64,000 bases of DNA from Paraglaciecola arctica BSs20135. Lineage in GTDB: Bacteria > Pseudomonadota > Gammaproteobacteria > Enterobacterales > Alteromonadaceae. The stretch covers positions 1-64,000 of the forward strand of contig NZ_BAEO01000005.1 in the NCBI RefSeq assembly GCF_000314995.1, written 5' to 3'. How positions within the stretch are numbered: the first letter of the stretch is position 1; every line of letters begins with the position of its first letter. A program made the translations under genes and the position numbers. The notes beneath the pieces are model-generated. The model ran no database searches. It saw only the letters and a program-made list of their open reading frames with translations, and was not told the DNA's origin. Below, piece by piece: positions 17,626-26,583 of this stretch.

Positions 17626-18111
17626 CTATAAATTCTTGGCGCGTGATATCACAATAAGGGAGACTTGTTTATCAAAATTTTCTATCAGCAACGCATCGCT
17701 TATTCCTTCCTTCGCGATAGTTTCTTGGATATTATTTACGGTAAATTGATCAGGTTGTGTAACAAAGGTATAAAGTAATGAAAAATCGATTTTTCTACCA
17801 CTACTCCCACCAAAATGCGCAATAAACATCTCTCTAAAATACTTTTGAGCGAGTGGTATCAACACAGTTTTTTGTTCCTGCATATCAAACATCACATCAT
17901 CTACCGGCGCTGAAATAAACATAAAAAATGAATAGTCTGCATAAGTAAATTCAGAAATGTTGGTGTATCTTGAAAACAAACTTTTGATTTGAGGTTCTAT
18001 CGCCGCAACAAAACTTTCCCAAGCATTATCTACCACTATGTCGCCAAGAATACTTTCCAATATATCGGTGTTATTAAGAGATGCTGCAAACACAAATTGA
18101 TTTCGAGGCAT
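17626..18111 (-). CDS. N-terminal, degenerate-GGDEF-like part of the split EAL protein
   Basis: 161 residues ending KQVSLIVISRAKNL. The pattern (FTYADYSFFMFIS at the GGDEF position, then a long helix, then FSLLYTFVTQPDQF and a closing helix QETIAKEGISDAL) resembles a degenerate GGDEF domain without active-site residues, as often precedes EAL domains. If two bases in GCGC (17639-17642) are skipped, the frame reads VISRQEFIEILDKRQLQTYV and runs directly into the EAL gene. I infer one original gene. By itself it has no recognisable activity. Confidence 0.6.
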   Translation of the reverse strand: MPRNQFVFAASLNNTDILESILGDIVVDNAWESFVAAIEPQIKSLFSRYTNISEFTYADYSFFMFISAPVDDVMFDMQEQKTVLIPLAQKYFREMFIAHFGGSSGRKIDFSLLYTFVTQPDQFTVNNIQETIAKEGISDALLIENFDKQVSLIVISRAKNL

Positions 18112-18455
18112 GATTAGATTCCTTATTATTTATTACTCTAGGCACTCTGCCATCGATTTAAAGCAAAAAAAGGAACTATGTTTTCAGTGAAAACTTTCAC
18201 TACAGTAGATTTATTTTATTCATAATCTTAAGACACGACTTCTCGCAATACGCCATTTTAGTTTAAATCAGGTTTTAATCTATTAGACTTAAGTAGCGTT
18301 TGTAGTGGTTGGTTAAGTAAACTGAAAAAGTTGTTATTTTTCCATCTGCAATCATCACTATTTCATCGCACTGAAAACAACGGCCGACTTATGGGTGATC
18401 CCGCAGGTTTAAGTAGTCATAATGACTTATTTTGAAAGAGTAGCTTTCCCCAATG
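18112..18455. other. Gene-free region between two c-di-GMP genes
   Basis: About 340 bases without a gene frame. It contains CCCGCAGGTTTAAGTAG (18403 on), whose first half recurs in the REP word at 26882-26901. Nothing else is recognised. Confidence 0.4.
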
Positions 18456-19727
18456 TTATGGACTATCGATATAGTCCAAATGACAAGCCTGATTTCGACC
18501 GCTAAGCTTTGCTTGGTAAAGTGCTTTATCTGCAAGGCCCATCATTTTTTTCATTGTTGGATTGCTGTCACGAGTCGCTAGTGTTGAGCCAATGCTACAA
18601 GTAATGTGAATATCAGCATTTGCAGGTATAACGACATTACTGACATTTGTTAATATTAGTTGCGTAATCTTTTCTAGTTCGATATTAGTTACACCGTGTA
18701 AAATAATCGCAAACTCCTCCCCACCTATTCGAGCATGAAAGTCCTGACTATTCCTCATAGTTAGGTTAACGGCATTGACGACCGCTTTTAAGCACTCATC
18801 ACCAATATTATGCCCGTAGGTGTCGTTAACACTTTTAAAGTAATCCAAATCATAAACTAATAATGCGACTGGCCAAGCGCATGTAGATTTTTTATTGAAA
18901 ATTTCCTGACTAAATTCTTCAAAATATCGACGATTAGCAATTAACGTTAATGAGTCAGTGCGAGCAAGTTTATTTAATATAACCGTTCTTTCTTTAACTT
19001 TTTGTTCTAGCTCGGTGGATAAATTATTTGCTCGTTTTATGGTAATGAACATACATACCAATCCTATTACTGAAAAAGCAACAAAAATAACGTAAGCATA
19101 CTGGACTGTATTTGTTAACTCTTCATCATCAGTGCTAAGAGGCATACTGATATCAACCGCTCCGCGCATATCACCTACTTGCCAATCTTTTTTTGGGCTG
19201 TCAGGATGCGAGTTATGACAATCAACACAACTTTCTTCCATAAAAATGGCTTCAGCGTGTCGAAGAACATTATTTTTTCCGATCATTTCAACGCGTTCAA
19301 ATACTCGATTGTTCGAGTTCAGCTTTTGTAATGCTGCGATTTGAAAACTATCTTGTGGCCCGGCATTACTCTGCCTACTGCTAAAAGGATAGTTACTAAA
19401 AGTATGCAGTATCAACCCATTATCGGGATCTGATATTGCTACGCCTAATTCAATAGCAAATGTTGCAGGGTTTGGAATGGCATATTGTTTTCCGTGATAC
19501 AGGGCCTGCACTGAGATATCGGGGTGATCACGTAAGGCCGCAACAGAATTTTGGCTATAAGAAATTCTAGCCTTATTAATCGTTAAAGCTAAAACACTTG
19601 CTGTACGAGCAGCAAGGGCTGTAGAGGCAGAATATTGCAGCTTTTTAATGGCGATAAGCGAAATGACAGCCATTAGCATAAAGAGTAAGGTAAAAGTAGT
19701 AATTGCTTTAGTGTGGGAAAATGTCAT
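18456..19727 (-). CDS. Diguanylate cyclase with periplasmic c-type haem (DUF3365/Tll0287-like) sensor
   Basis: 423 residues. TM1 at 9-27, periplasmic domain 30-205, TM2 at 210-230, then a short coiled coil and the GGDEF domain (255-420). The periplasmic domain contains CVDCH (167-171), a c-type haem attachment motif, in the context of the DUF3365/Tll0287-like fold, which in known members binds haem. The cyclase motif is GGEEF (335-339) with DLDYFKSVND metal site, so it should make c-di-GMP. No RxxD inhibitory site is seen at the usual place. It is a candidate redox, NO or O2 sensing cyclase opposing the nearby EAL protein. Confidence 0.9.
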   Translation of the reverse strand: MTFSHTKAITTFTLLFMLMAVISLIAIKKLQYSASTALAARTASVLALTINKARISYSQNSVAALRDHPDISVQALYHGKQYAIPNPATFAIELGVAISDPDNGLILHTFSNYPFSSRQSNAGPQDSFQIAALQKLNSNNRVFERVEMIGKNNVLRHAEAIFMEESCVDCHNSHPDSPKKDWQVGDMRGAVDISMPLSTDDEELTNTVQYAYVIFVAFSVIGLVCMFITIKRANNLSTELEQKVKERTVILNKLARTDSLTLIANRRYFEEFSQEIFNKKSTCAWPVALLVYDLDYFKSVNDTYGHNIGDECLKAVVNAVNLTMRNSQDFHARIGGEEFAIILHGVTNIELEKITQLILTNVSNVVIPANADIHITCSIGSTLATRDSNPTMKKMMGLADKALYQAKLSGRNQACHLDYIDSP

Positions 19728-20030
19728 TACTTAAATAATTATAGAATCAATTACATAAAAATTAATTATACCAGCAGTAAAACACATGTTGTGACAGATC
19801 CACTACCAAAATTTATTAGATCATTCCCTTTCTTTATCAAGCCACCCATAATAAAATTTTGAGTTTAGCCGAAGTATTAAATATCGATTTTCTGCGTTCA
19901 AATGTTTGGATTGATTGGGGTATGAGACTAAAGGGAAAGTTTCAGCTTGTTTGGTGAGAACAATTGGCTTTTATCGGTATTTTAGGTACAGCGGTGCTTT
20001 ATTGGCTATAAGTTGACTGCTTTATTAAGG
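19728..20030. other. Gene-free region with REP copy at 19836-19853
   Basis: ATCAAGCCACCCATAATA (19836-19853) is an inverted copy of the words at 21078-21149 on the other side of the transposase gene. No gene frame is present. Confidence 0.55.
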
Positions 20031-21011
20031 TTATGCGCAGCGAAGTAATGTTTTTGCTTTACCCATTCCTCGAATGCGTTGATGACCTGTATGCGCTTTA
20101 AATTGGTTCATCATCATTTCTGCACCAGCTGCATAGCAAAAATGCTTTTCAAACTCTGTGGTGAGGGTGAGCCATTGGTCGTCTGATAGGCCTAACCTTT
20201 GTAAGATGGGTTGTTGTTGATGGTCTATATGCCCTGCTTTGTCATTTCTGATTATTCTGCCTGTTATATCCACTAACTCACAATAGTCTTTGAGTGAGAA
20301 AGGGATGCCTTTTGGCATATCTTGTCTGGGGTTACCGACAAAAGACATCAGTGAAGGTGTTGTGTTGAGGTCTGTTATCGATTCTAAGCGTTTTTTAATA
20401 CTGGTATGCTTTGAGGCTTCTGGGGTATCCGCTATCTTGGTTCGAATAGGGTTAAGGTCAACATAGGCCATACAGGACAGTAATGCGGCGTCATCTAATA
20501 AAGCCTGTGATTTAAAACGTCCTTCCCAGAACCTGCCTGTGCAGTCATCCTCTTTATTGGCTTCTCGGGCAATATGTTCATTCAGGTTACCCATCAGCCA
20601 GCTAATGTCATGTAAGCGCTTGCGATACTCGATTATGGTGTCATCTAAGGTGAGTTGTTGACTTTGGCTTAACGTGTCACCCCTTACAAATATTTGAGTG
20701 AGTAATGTGCCTTTATGTAGACGGTGCCAGCGCTCAACCACCTCATTATCTGTCCAAGCCATCACTTGTTGTACATCCACATGTAACACCACATGCACAT
20801 GGTTACTCATCACAGCATAAGCACATATATCAATTGAAAATATTGAAGATAAAAACAACAACCGCTCTTCAACCCATCCACGGCGATGTTCATAACTTTG
20901 ACCTGAATAACTATCCACACCGCACAAAAAAGAACGCCGTACACAACGGGAAACACAATGATAAAATGGGGTATCCGATAAACAAATTTGACTACTACGT
21001 GGCTGGGGCAT
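20031..21011 (-). CDS. REP-associated tyrosine transposase (RAYT, Y1/HUH family)
   Basis: 326 residues, a full-length member of the IS200-like Y1 transposase group. The HUH motif is in AVMSNHVHVVLHV, and a candidate catalytic tyrosine is in ACMAYVDLNPIR, preceded by CTGRFWEGRFKSQALLDDAA, a RAYT hallmark. N-terminus PRSSQICLSDTPFYHCVSRCVRR is also typical. RAYTs nick and mobilise short REP palindromes rather than moving themselves as an IS. Here REP-like ATGGGTGGCTTGATAAAT words lie on both sides. No frameshift or truncation seen, so it may be active. Confidence 0.93.
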   Translation of the reverse strand: MPQPRSSQICLSDTPFYHCVSRCVRRSFLCGVDSYSGQSYEHRRGWVEERLLFLSSIFSIDICAYAVMSNHVHVVLHVDVQQVMAWTDNEVVERWHRLHKGTLLTQIFVRGDTLSQSQQLTLDDTIIEYRKRLHDISWLMGNLNEHIAREANKEDDCTGRFWEGRFKSQALLDDAALLSCMAYVDLNPIRTKIADTPEASKHTSIKKRLESITDLNTTPSLMSFVGNPRQDMPKGIPFSLKDYCELVDITGRIIRNDKAGHIDHQQQPILQRLGLSDDQWLTLTTEFEKHFCYAAGAEMMMNQFKAHTGHQRIRGMGKAKTLLRCA

Positions 21012-21077
21012 GACATCAATCCTTTGATTTATTTCCTAATCAAAGCCTAGCTTGTCTTCAAATTTAGTCAAATTTTT

Positions 21078-21149
21078 ATGGGTGGCTTGATAAATCGTCG
21101 TCAAATTGTTATGGGTGGCTTGATAAATCTGATGGGTGGCTTGATAAAT
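21078..21149. repeat. REP cluster upstream of the RAYT gene
   Basis: Three direct copies of ATGGGTGGCTTGATAAAT at 21078-21095, 21111-21128 and 21132-21149, with an inverted copy at 19836-19853. This is the usual REP arrangement around a RAYT gene. Confidence 0.85.
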
Positions 21150-21289
21150 CTGTCAATTAGCGAATAAAAGCCGGGACACTCTATAGGGTACACAAACTGT
21201 AATGTTTGCTAAAAAGCGATCCGACTTTTATCGCACGGTTGACAACGGCTGACCCGCTGGTCATTTTCATCTGTCACTCGTCTAGTTAT

Positions 21290-22117
21290 TTAGCTACCTG
21301 TAAATTTGGGCGCTCGGCGCTCAGCAAATGCCTTTATCCCCTCTTGTAAATCATTCGACTGTAAGCTCGTCATCATAGTGAACATACCGTTCAACATTAA
21401 GCTTTGTTCGTCGGTCATGTCCTCAGACTTACGCAGAATAAACTTGGTACCGCGCACTGCCATAGGTGAGTTAGCGGCGATTTCATTGGCGAGGGCCATA
21501 CCAGCAGCCATAGTAGCTTCGGCTGATTCATAAACATCATTGACCAACCCAATTTTCTCCGCGCGGTCGGCTTTAATATCTTTACCCGTATAGGCTAACT
21601 CGGCAACATGACCCGCATTCAGTATCTTAGGTAGGCGTTGTAAGGTACCCACATCAGCTACCAGACCCAGTCGTGTTTCACGTACGCTAAATACAGAGCA
21701 TGCACTGGCTATTCTGATATCACAGGCAGTAATCAGATCGACACCAGCCCCAAGACAAAAGCCCTGCACTACGGCTACAACGGGCACAGCACAGTCGGCT
21801 ATAGCCGTTATGGCAGCCTGAAATTTTTGAGTATTGGCTAACTGTTGAATATTGGCTTCAGCTTTGGAGCGGGCCTTAGCCTTTTTATGTGCGCTTAGGC
21901 CGTCTTCAACCAGGTCGATACCAGCGCAGAAGTGTTTGCCGCGCCCTGCGAGAATTATCGCACCTATTTCGCCGTCTTCACACAGGGCGTCAAGGGCATG
22001 GGGAATGCTTGACCATAACTCTGTAGACAGTGCATTGAATTTAGCTTCTCGGTCTAACCAAACTATGCCGACCTGCCCCTGTTTTTCGATACTTAATACA
22101 TTGGATGAAAAACTCAT
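21290..22117 (-). CDS. Enoyl-CoA hydratase/isomerase (crotonase) family protein
   Basis: 275 residues. The oxyanion-hole segments are GKHFCAGIDLVEDGLSAHKK (first) and GFCLGAGVDLITACDIRIAS (second); a D and E in DIRIASACSVFSVRETRLGLVADVG fit dienoyl-CoA isomerase-like members (Delta3,5-Delta2,4). It would act in degradation of unsaturated or branched acyl-CoAs. It is followed on the same strand by nothing obvious and preceded by an SDR gene 126 bases upstream, so the pair may be one transcript in a lipid or steroid-like catabolic module (inference). Confidence 0.88.
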   Translation of the reverse strand: MSFSSNVLSIEKQGQVGIVWLDREAKFNALSTELWSSIPHALDALCEDGEIGAIILAGRGKHFCAGIDLVEDGLSAHKKAKARSKAEANIQQLANTQKFQAAITAIADCAVPVVAVVQGFCLGAGVDLITACDIRIASACSVFSVRETRLGLVADVGTLQRLPKILNAGHVAELAYTGKDIKADRAEKIGLVNDVYESAEATMAAGMALANEIAANSPMAVRGTKFILRKSEDMTDEQSLMLNGMFTMMTSLQSNDLQEGIKAFAERRAPKFTGS

Positions 22118-22243
22118 TTTAACTCCTTTATTCTTTCATTTACTTAAATTTATATTGAGCGGATACATATAGAATATGATTGTGCATAACGCTTTTAAGC
22201 ATCGTTAATTTCACGTATCCCAGTACTCATTCACACGACTTGT

Positions 22244-23023
22244 TTATTTACCGATACCCATAATATGACGCATAAGTTTATTCATACCGCCAATCCAACG
22301 ATCGTAATTACTGGTTTTATTGCGCATATATTCCAGCACTATAGGGTGAGGCAAAATCAAAAAGCTTTCCTTGCGAAGTTCTTCAACAACACATTCAGCA
22401 AGTTCTTCCGGTTCGATCATGCCATTACTCGCAGCAGCTGCAATGGCATCATTTTCAACAGCGGTCATCGGAGTTTTTACGGCCTGTGGGCAGAGCATCG
22501 ACACCTTGATCCCTTCGTGTTTGTGGTGAATAGCTAACCACTCACCAAAACCAACAGCAGCATGTTTAGTAACACCATAAGCCGCACCACCAATCTGGTT
22601 AAGCAAACCAGCAGCAGATGCAGTATTTAATAAATAACCACCTCCCCTTGCGGCCATACGAGGCACTAAGTGTCGCGCAGCATAGACATGAGACATAACA
22701 TTGATATCCCAAGATGCCTGCCATTCAGAATTAGAGGAATCGATGTTTTCTCCTAAAGCCACACCGGCATTGGAGCAAAATAAATCAATGGCGCCTATAT
22801 TGGCTTCCGTTTCTTCAATCACCCGGGAGATATCATCTTCTTTAGCCACGTCCGCCATCATCGCAACACCATTCACCATATTGGCAGTGTCTTGAGCGTT
22901 GCTTAGATTGATATCCACAGCAATAATTTTCTTAGCACCTTGTGCATGAAAGCGAACAGCTAATGCTCGACCAATACCACTTCCAGCACCAGTGATGACA
23001 ATAATCTTATCCTGTAATTCCAA
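22244..23023 (-). CDS. Short-chain dehydrogenase/reductase (SDR)
   Basis: 259 residues of classical SDR form. Cofactor loop TGAGSGIGRAL (11-21), NAG motif CSNAGVALG, catalytic serine in LNTASAAGLL and YGVTK as the Y-xxx-K pair. AVDINLS after the second strand carries an aspartate, which favours NAD(H). Substrate unknown; the neighbouring crotonase hints at acyl or alcohol oxidation. A fragment of another SDR lies 450 bases upstream. Confidence 0.88.
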   Translation of the reverse strand: MELQDKIIVITGAGSGIGRALAVRFHAQGAKKIIAVDINLSNAQDTANMVNGVAMMADVAKEDDISRVIEETEANIGAIDLFCSNAGVALGENIDSSNSEWQASWDINVMSHVYAARHLVPRMAARGGGYLLNTASAAGLLNQIGGAAYGVTKHAAVGFGEWLAIHHKHEGIKVSMLCPQAVKTPMTAVENDAIAAAASNGMIEPEELAECVVEELRKESFLILPHPIVLEYMRNKTSNYDRWIGGMNKLMRHIMGIGK

Positions 23024-23468
23024 AAGGTCTCTCCCCTATCATTATTTTAATTTTTTCATCTCGGACTTCTATTGAGTACCCAGTTTAAATCACTCTATCA
23101 AATGTTATTTGCAGAATAATATTGGGGAATCCAAACGTTTAGTTTTCAAAATATTAACTTATTTACAGCTGGATACCAGTGGGTGTCCTGCCCCCTCTAA
23201 ACCAAATTTAAATAGATAAAAACGATGTCGTAACTAATCAAAGGTTGTTGACGCAGCAAACCATTAAAACACTTATTTCAATTTAATCAGATAGTTAGAA
23301 TGAATTAATATTATTTACAATAGATGACTTGTTAATTGTTTTTCCAAAAAACCTAACCCAACAAATTAATTGATCATCACTCTAAAAAATATTCTCCACT
23401 GTGATTTCTTTCGTAAATTAATTCGATACTTTTAGGAGAGAACTCAATGTTTGAAGCATCTATTTTCT

Positions 23469-23531
23469 ATGAAAGAAAAAATCTGTGTTATTACCGGAAA
23501 ATATCTTGGTTTAGGTGCCTTTACAGCCTAA
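23469..23531 (+). pseudogene. SDR N-terminal remnant
   Basis: ATG 23469 is preceded by a strong AGGAGAG (about 20 bases upstream, near an earlier ATG) and encodes MKEKICVITGKYLGLGAFTA then TAA. This is the first strand and TGxxxGxG loop of an SDR, cut short. The bases after the stop still read as SDR-like residues. The rest of the gene is absent. Confidence 0.6.
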
Positions 23532-23598
23532 GGCTTTCTTGAAGTAGAAGCGAAAAGTGGATAATAATGGGTCGTAAAGCAGCAACTTGAAGCTTATT

Positions 23599-23748
23599 GA
23601 GACACCCATTGTAATAATAGGTAAAAAGCACTCTCCAACGTCAAAGTGAAATCCAATTAAATACTGTTAATAAACAAAGTATTCGTTTAGCGGTTTAAGT
23701 AAAGACTCTTGTCGTCTTGGGTTTCTTGATGGTGGGGATCTCTATAAT
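23599..23748. repeat. 150-bp direct repeat, copy 1
   Basis: Starts with GAGACACCCATTGTAATAAT and shares about 150 bases with 25021-25169, including the long block CTCCAACGTCAAAGTGAAAT and the end word GGATCTCTATAAT. A few substitutions separate the copies. The first bases are the GACACCCAT word of the REP cluster at 6003-6116. Confidence 0.85.
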
Positions 23749-23895
23749 TCAGGCACCTTGTTTGTGGACGATTTTGTAAAGTTTCCCGACACCGAGGACA
23801 GTTGTGTATTGGTTGCTGCGGGACCTCAGGTTTAAGTAGCACTTAGGGAAGCAGAGCACTTTTCTTACCCTAAACACTACTGTGTATTTATTCCC

Positions 23896-24906
23896 TTACC
23901 GCATAGATACGATTTTATCTATCAAAGCCTTATCATCAGGTAATAAGCCCGAAGCAGGCAGTCGTGGTACCAATTTTCTCCACGGTGGATGCATGGCAAA
24001 GGCTTTCTTAAATAGTGGCAGGCTTTCATCCACCCTACCTCTCGCCGCCAGTGTTGCCGCGTGCCAAAATACAGCTTCATGGTTTTCCGGCATCATGACT
24101 TCGGCGTCGGCATAAGCAGCCAGGGCTTTATCAACCTCTCCCGCTGTCATAAAGTCATCGCCTTGAGTCATCTTAGTATATCCACGAGACACCTTTAACA
24201 GACGACTCAATTCTTTAATGGGGTCGACACTGTCTTCAACGCGCAGGTCAACTAACCGCCCCTTCCACACTGGAGTGCCTTTTTCGCCCTCAACCACCAG
24301 CATGGCCGCTGACTGTTTACCACGAATGTCTCCCCCGGCATTCTGAGCCGCCTCCAGTGCCGCCATCATGCGCCCGGCTAAATCCTCTTTACTGGCAGAA
24401 AAGGCATCGGCCATTGCCTCACACACAGTGGCATTTTCCATTAGATTGGCCTGTACCGTAAAATTCTCTCCCAGCATATTGCAATGAGCAATAATGGCTT
24501 TGTCGCCTGTGTGTACGGCAGTGACACCATCTGCATCTATCATACCCACCTGACGGACATCCTGATGCTCATCTTTATCCAACAAAGACTGCAAAGTGTC
24601 ACGAGCATTTTTCCCTGCTGCCATTGCGGCCAAACCTAAGGGCCCATAACTCACTTCGATAAAACTTTGCGTAGCAACAGCACCAACGCCTGGCTGTGCC
24701 CAAATAACATCCTTACCTACAGAAAACCAATGGGATTGAACCGCAGCACCCAACTGCCCGCTCACCGGATCCCGCGCCACTATGGAATAAGTATGAGCTG
24801 GTCGCAGGGCAATATTATCGCGCTTAAAATCTGCGGCAAAGGCAAAGGAGCTAGCGGTTGTTGCTACACCTTGCAGGATCATAGCGAGTATTATTGTTGT
24901 TCTCAT
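23896..24906 (-). CDS. DUF1028 family secreted protein with TPR-like tail
   Basis: 336 residues with a signal peptide (1-24, FAFA-AD). Residues 36-235 are the DUF1028 domain: THTYS-like start (AHTYSIVARDPVSGQLGAAVQSHWFSVG), VGAVATQSF, then LMENATVCEAMADAF and GDIRGKQSAAMLVV. DUF1028 is an Ntn-hydrolase-like family of unproven function, often suggested as a peptidase or amidase. Residues 255-320 form helix pairs (AGEVDKALAAYADAEVMMPEN) like TPRs. Flanked on both sides by copies of the same 150-bp repeat, so the gene may have arrived or may be lost as a unit. Confidence 0.85.
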   Translation of the reverse strand: MRTTIILAMILQGVATTASSFAFAADFKRDNIALRPAHTYSIVARDPVSGQLGAAVQSHWFSVGKDVIWAQPGVGAVATQSFIEVSYGPLGLAAMAAGKNARDTLQSLLDKDEHQDVRQVGMIDADGVTAVHTGDKAIIAHCNMLGENFTVQANLMENATVCEAMADAFSASKEDLAGRMMAALEAAQNAGGDIRGKQSAAMLVVEGEKGTPVWKGRLVDLRVEDSVDPIKELSRLLKVSRGYTKMTQGDDFMTAGEVDKALAAYADAEVMMPENHEAVFWHAATLAARGRVDESLPLFKKAFAMHPPWRKLVPRLPASGLLPDDKALIDKIVSMR

Positions 24907-25315
24907 GTGACGACCTTTGTAATCTAATTAGAATGATAAGTAGTAAGCATACTTATGCTCGGCCCCTGAAGCCAGAGCTGAATACTTAAAAGCAGCATAG
25001 TTCTCAACAGAGCCTTTAATGAGACACCCATTGTAATAATAGGCACAAAGCATTCTCCAACGTCAAAGTGAAATCCAATTAAATACTGTCAATAAACAAA
25101 GTATTCGTTTAACTGTTTAAATAAACACCTTCCCGTTTTTGGCTTCTTTATGATGCGGATCTCTATAATCAATTTTCTCTATAATCAACTTGTCCGATTA
25201 GATATTCGTTCTAACGCATTAAGATTTGTTAACCACTTCTTTAATGAGAGCATAATTGGATAAGTTTGTATGTCAGTTAAAGTAACGCTGCGTATCATTC
25301 ATTAAGGCCAACACA
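24907..25315. other. Gene-free region with repeat copy 2 and a short tandem repeat
   Basis: Includes 25021-25169 (second copy of the direct repeat) and two 16-base tandem units TCTCTATAATCAA(T/C)TT at 25160-25175 and 25176-25191. Probably also contains the promoters of the divergent DUF1028 and FG-GAP genes. Confidence 0.5.
25021..25169. repeat. 150-bp direct repeat, copy 2
   Basis: Matches 23599-23748 in the same orientation with scattered substitutions and one small gap. The two copies are 1.42 kb apart and bracket the DUF1028 gene. Confidence 0.85.
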
Positions 25316-26581
25316 ATGCTTAACACATTTAATCTGCGTTCAAATCAAAAGCACTGGGCAATCCTTTTTGGGTGCCTGCTTATTTCTTTATGCTTTACGG
25401 CAAATGCACAAACCAAATTGTCACAACAAAAGCTGGTGGCCTTTGATGGTGCCGCTGAGGATTTTTTTGGTTTTAGCTTGGCTATCTCCAACGACATAGC
25501 ATTAGTGGGTGCATATAAATCTGATGATGAAATTAATGGTATTGATGCAGGCTCTGCCTATGTTTTCACTCGCACAAAAAACGGTTGGCTACAGCAAGCT
25601 GAACTGACCGCAAAAGAAGGTGCCGCCGGTGACACGCTGGGAGGTAACGTAGCGCTGTTTCAAGAAACTGCCGTGCTTGGCGCCAGTCGTCATGATAAAA
25701 ATGGCGAAGATTCGGGCGCCGCTTATATTTTTAAACGTACAGGTTCAATCTGGAGTGAGCATTCAATACTGCTAGCCAACGACGGGGCAAAAGGCGATGC
25801 ATTCGGTCAAGCCATTGCGATATCAGACAACACAATCGTTATTGGCGCCCCCCGTGACGATGATAAGGGCAAAGACTCTGGTTCGGTTTACGTATTTACT
25901 CGCAAGGGCACAACATGGGCGCAACAAGCAAAACTGACGGCACCAGACGGCGCAGCAGGCGATGTATTTGGTATTAGTGTGGCGCTTGCCAACGATACCA
26001 TTTTAATTGGAGCTGACTTGCATGATGAAAAAGCGACTAATGCCGGTGCTGTATATGTTTTCACTCGCTCTGGCACAAGCTGGCGTCAACAAGCAAAACT
26101 TGTGGCAGCGGATGCAGCAGAAACAGACTTATTTGGGGTGCGAGTCGCATTGTCTGGCGACACCGCTTTAATATCTGCTCGCAGAGATGATGACGAAATA
26201 ATGGGCGTTGATGCTGGTTCAGCCTATGTATTTGTCCGCACGGGCACAACTTGGCAGCAACAGGCAAAACTGACTGCACCAGATGGTGCATCAGATGACA
26301 GGTTTGGTCGCAGCGTAGCAATCTCTGGTGACACCGCTTTGATTAGCGCTATGCATCAAGATGATAAAGGAGCCAACTCAGGCTCAGCCTACATATTTTC
26401 ACGAACCGCAGGCTTATGGCGCCACCAAGCCAACTTAACCGCTGATGACGGCGCCCCCGGTGATGTATTTGGTTTCAGCGTTGCACTGTCTAACAACACA
26501 GCGCTAATCGGCGCAACGGGTAATGATGACCAAGGCAATGAATCAGGGGCAGCTTATGTATTTGAGATTGTGTCTAACTAG
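25316..26581 (+). CDS. Secreted FG-GAP repeat protein (seven-bladed propeller)
   Basis: 421 residues with a signal peptide (to about 31, TANAQ). The rest is seven repeats of about 53 residues, each starting LTAxDGAxxDxFGxxVAxSxDTALIGA and ending GSAYVFTRxGxxWxQQ. This is the FG-GAP unit of integrin-alpha-like beta propellers, and the D-x-D-D-x-G stretches between blades are possible calcium loops. Seven blades make one closed propeller. The repeats are very similar to each other, suggesting recent internal duplication. Exported or surface binding protein; ligand unknown. Followed by a hairpin terminator. Confidence 0.9.
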   Translation: MLNTFNLRSNQKHWAILFGCLLISLCFTANAQTKLSQQKLVAFDGAAEDFFGFSLAISNDIALVGAYKSDDEINGIDAGSAYVFTRTKNGWLQQAELTAKEGAAGDTLGGNVALFQETAVLGASRHDKNGEDSGAAYIFKRTGSIWSEHSILLANDGAKGDAFGQAIAISDNTIVIGAPRDDDKGKDSGSVYVFTRKGTTWAQQAKLTAPDGAAGDVFGISVALANDTILIGADLHDEKATNAGAVYVFTRSGTSWRQQAKLVAADAAETDLFGVRVALSGDTALISARRDDDEIMGVDAGSAYVFVRTGTTWQQQAKLTAPDGASDDRFGRSVAISGDTALISAMHQDDKGANSGSAYIFSRTAGLWRHQANLTADDGAPGDVFGFSVALSNNTALIGATGNDDQGNESGAAYVFEIVSN

Positions 26582-26583
26582 AA

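Larger units (their letters stand above)
23024..23895. other. Gene-poor region with remnants and a repeat
   Basis: Contains the SDR remnant (23469-23531), the first copy of a 150-bp direct repeat (23599-23748) and a short open stretch to about 23836 that looks like the tail of a lost gene (YNSGTLFVDDFVKFP...). No intact gene. Confidence 0.5.
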
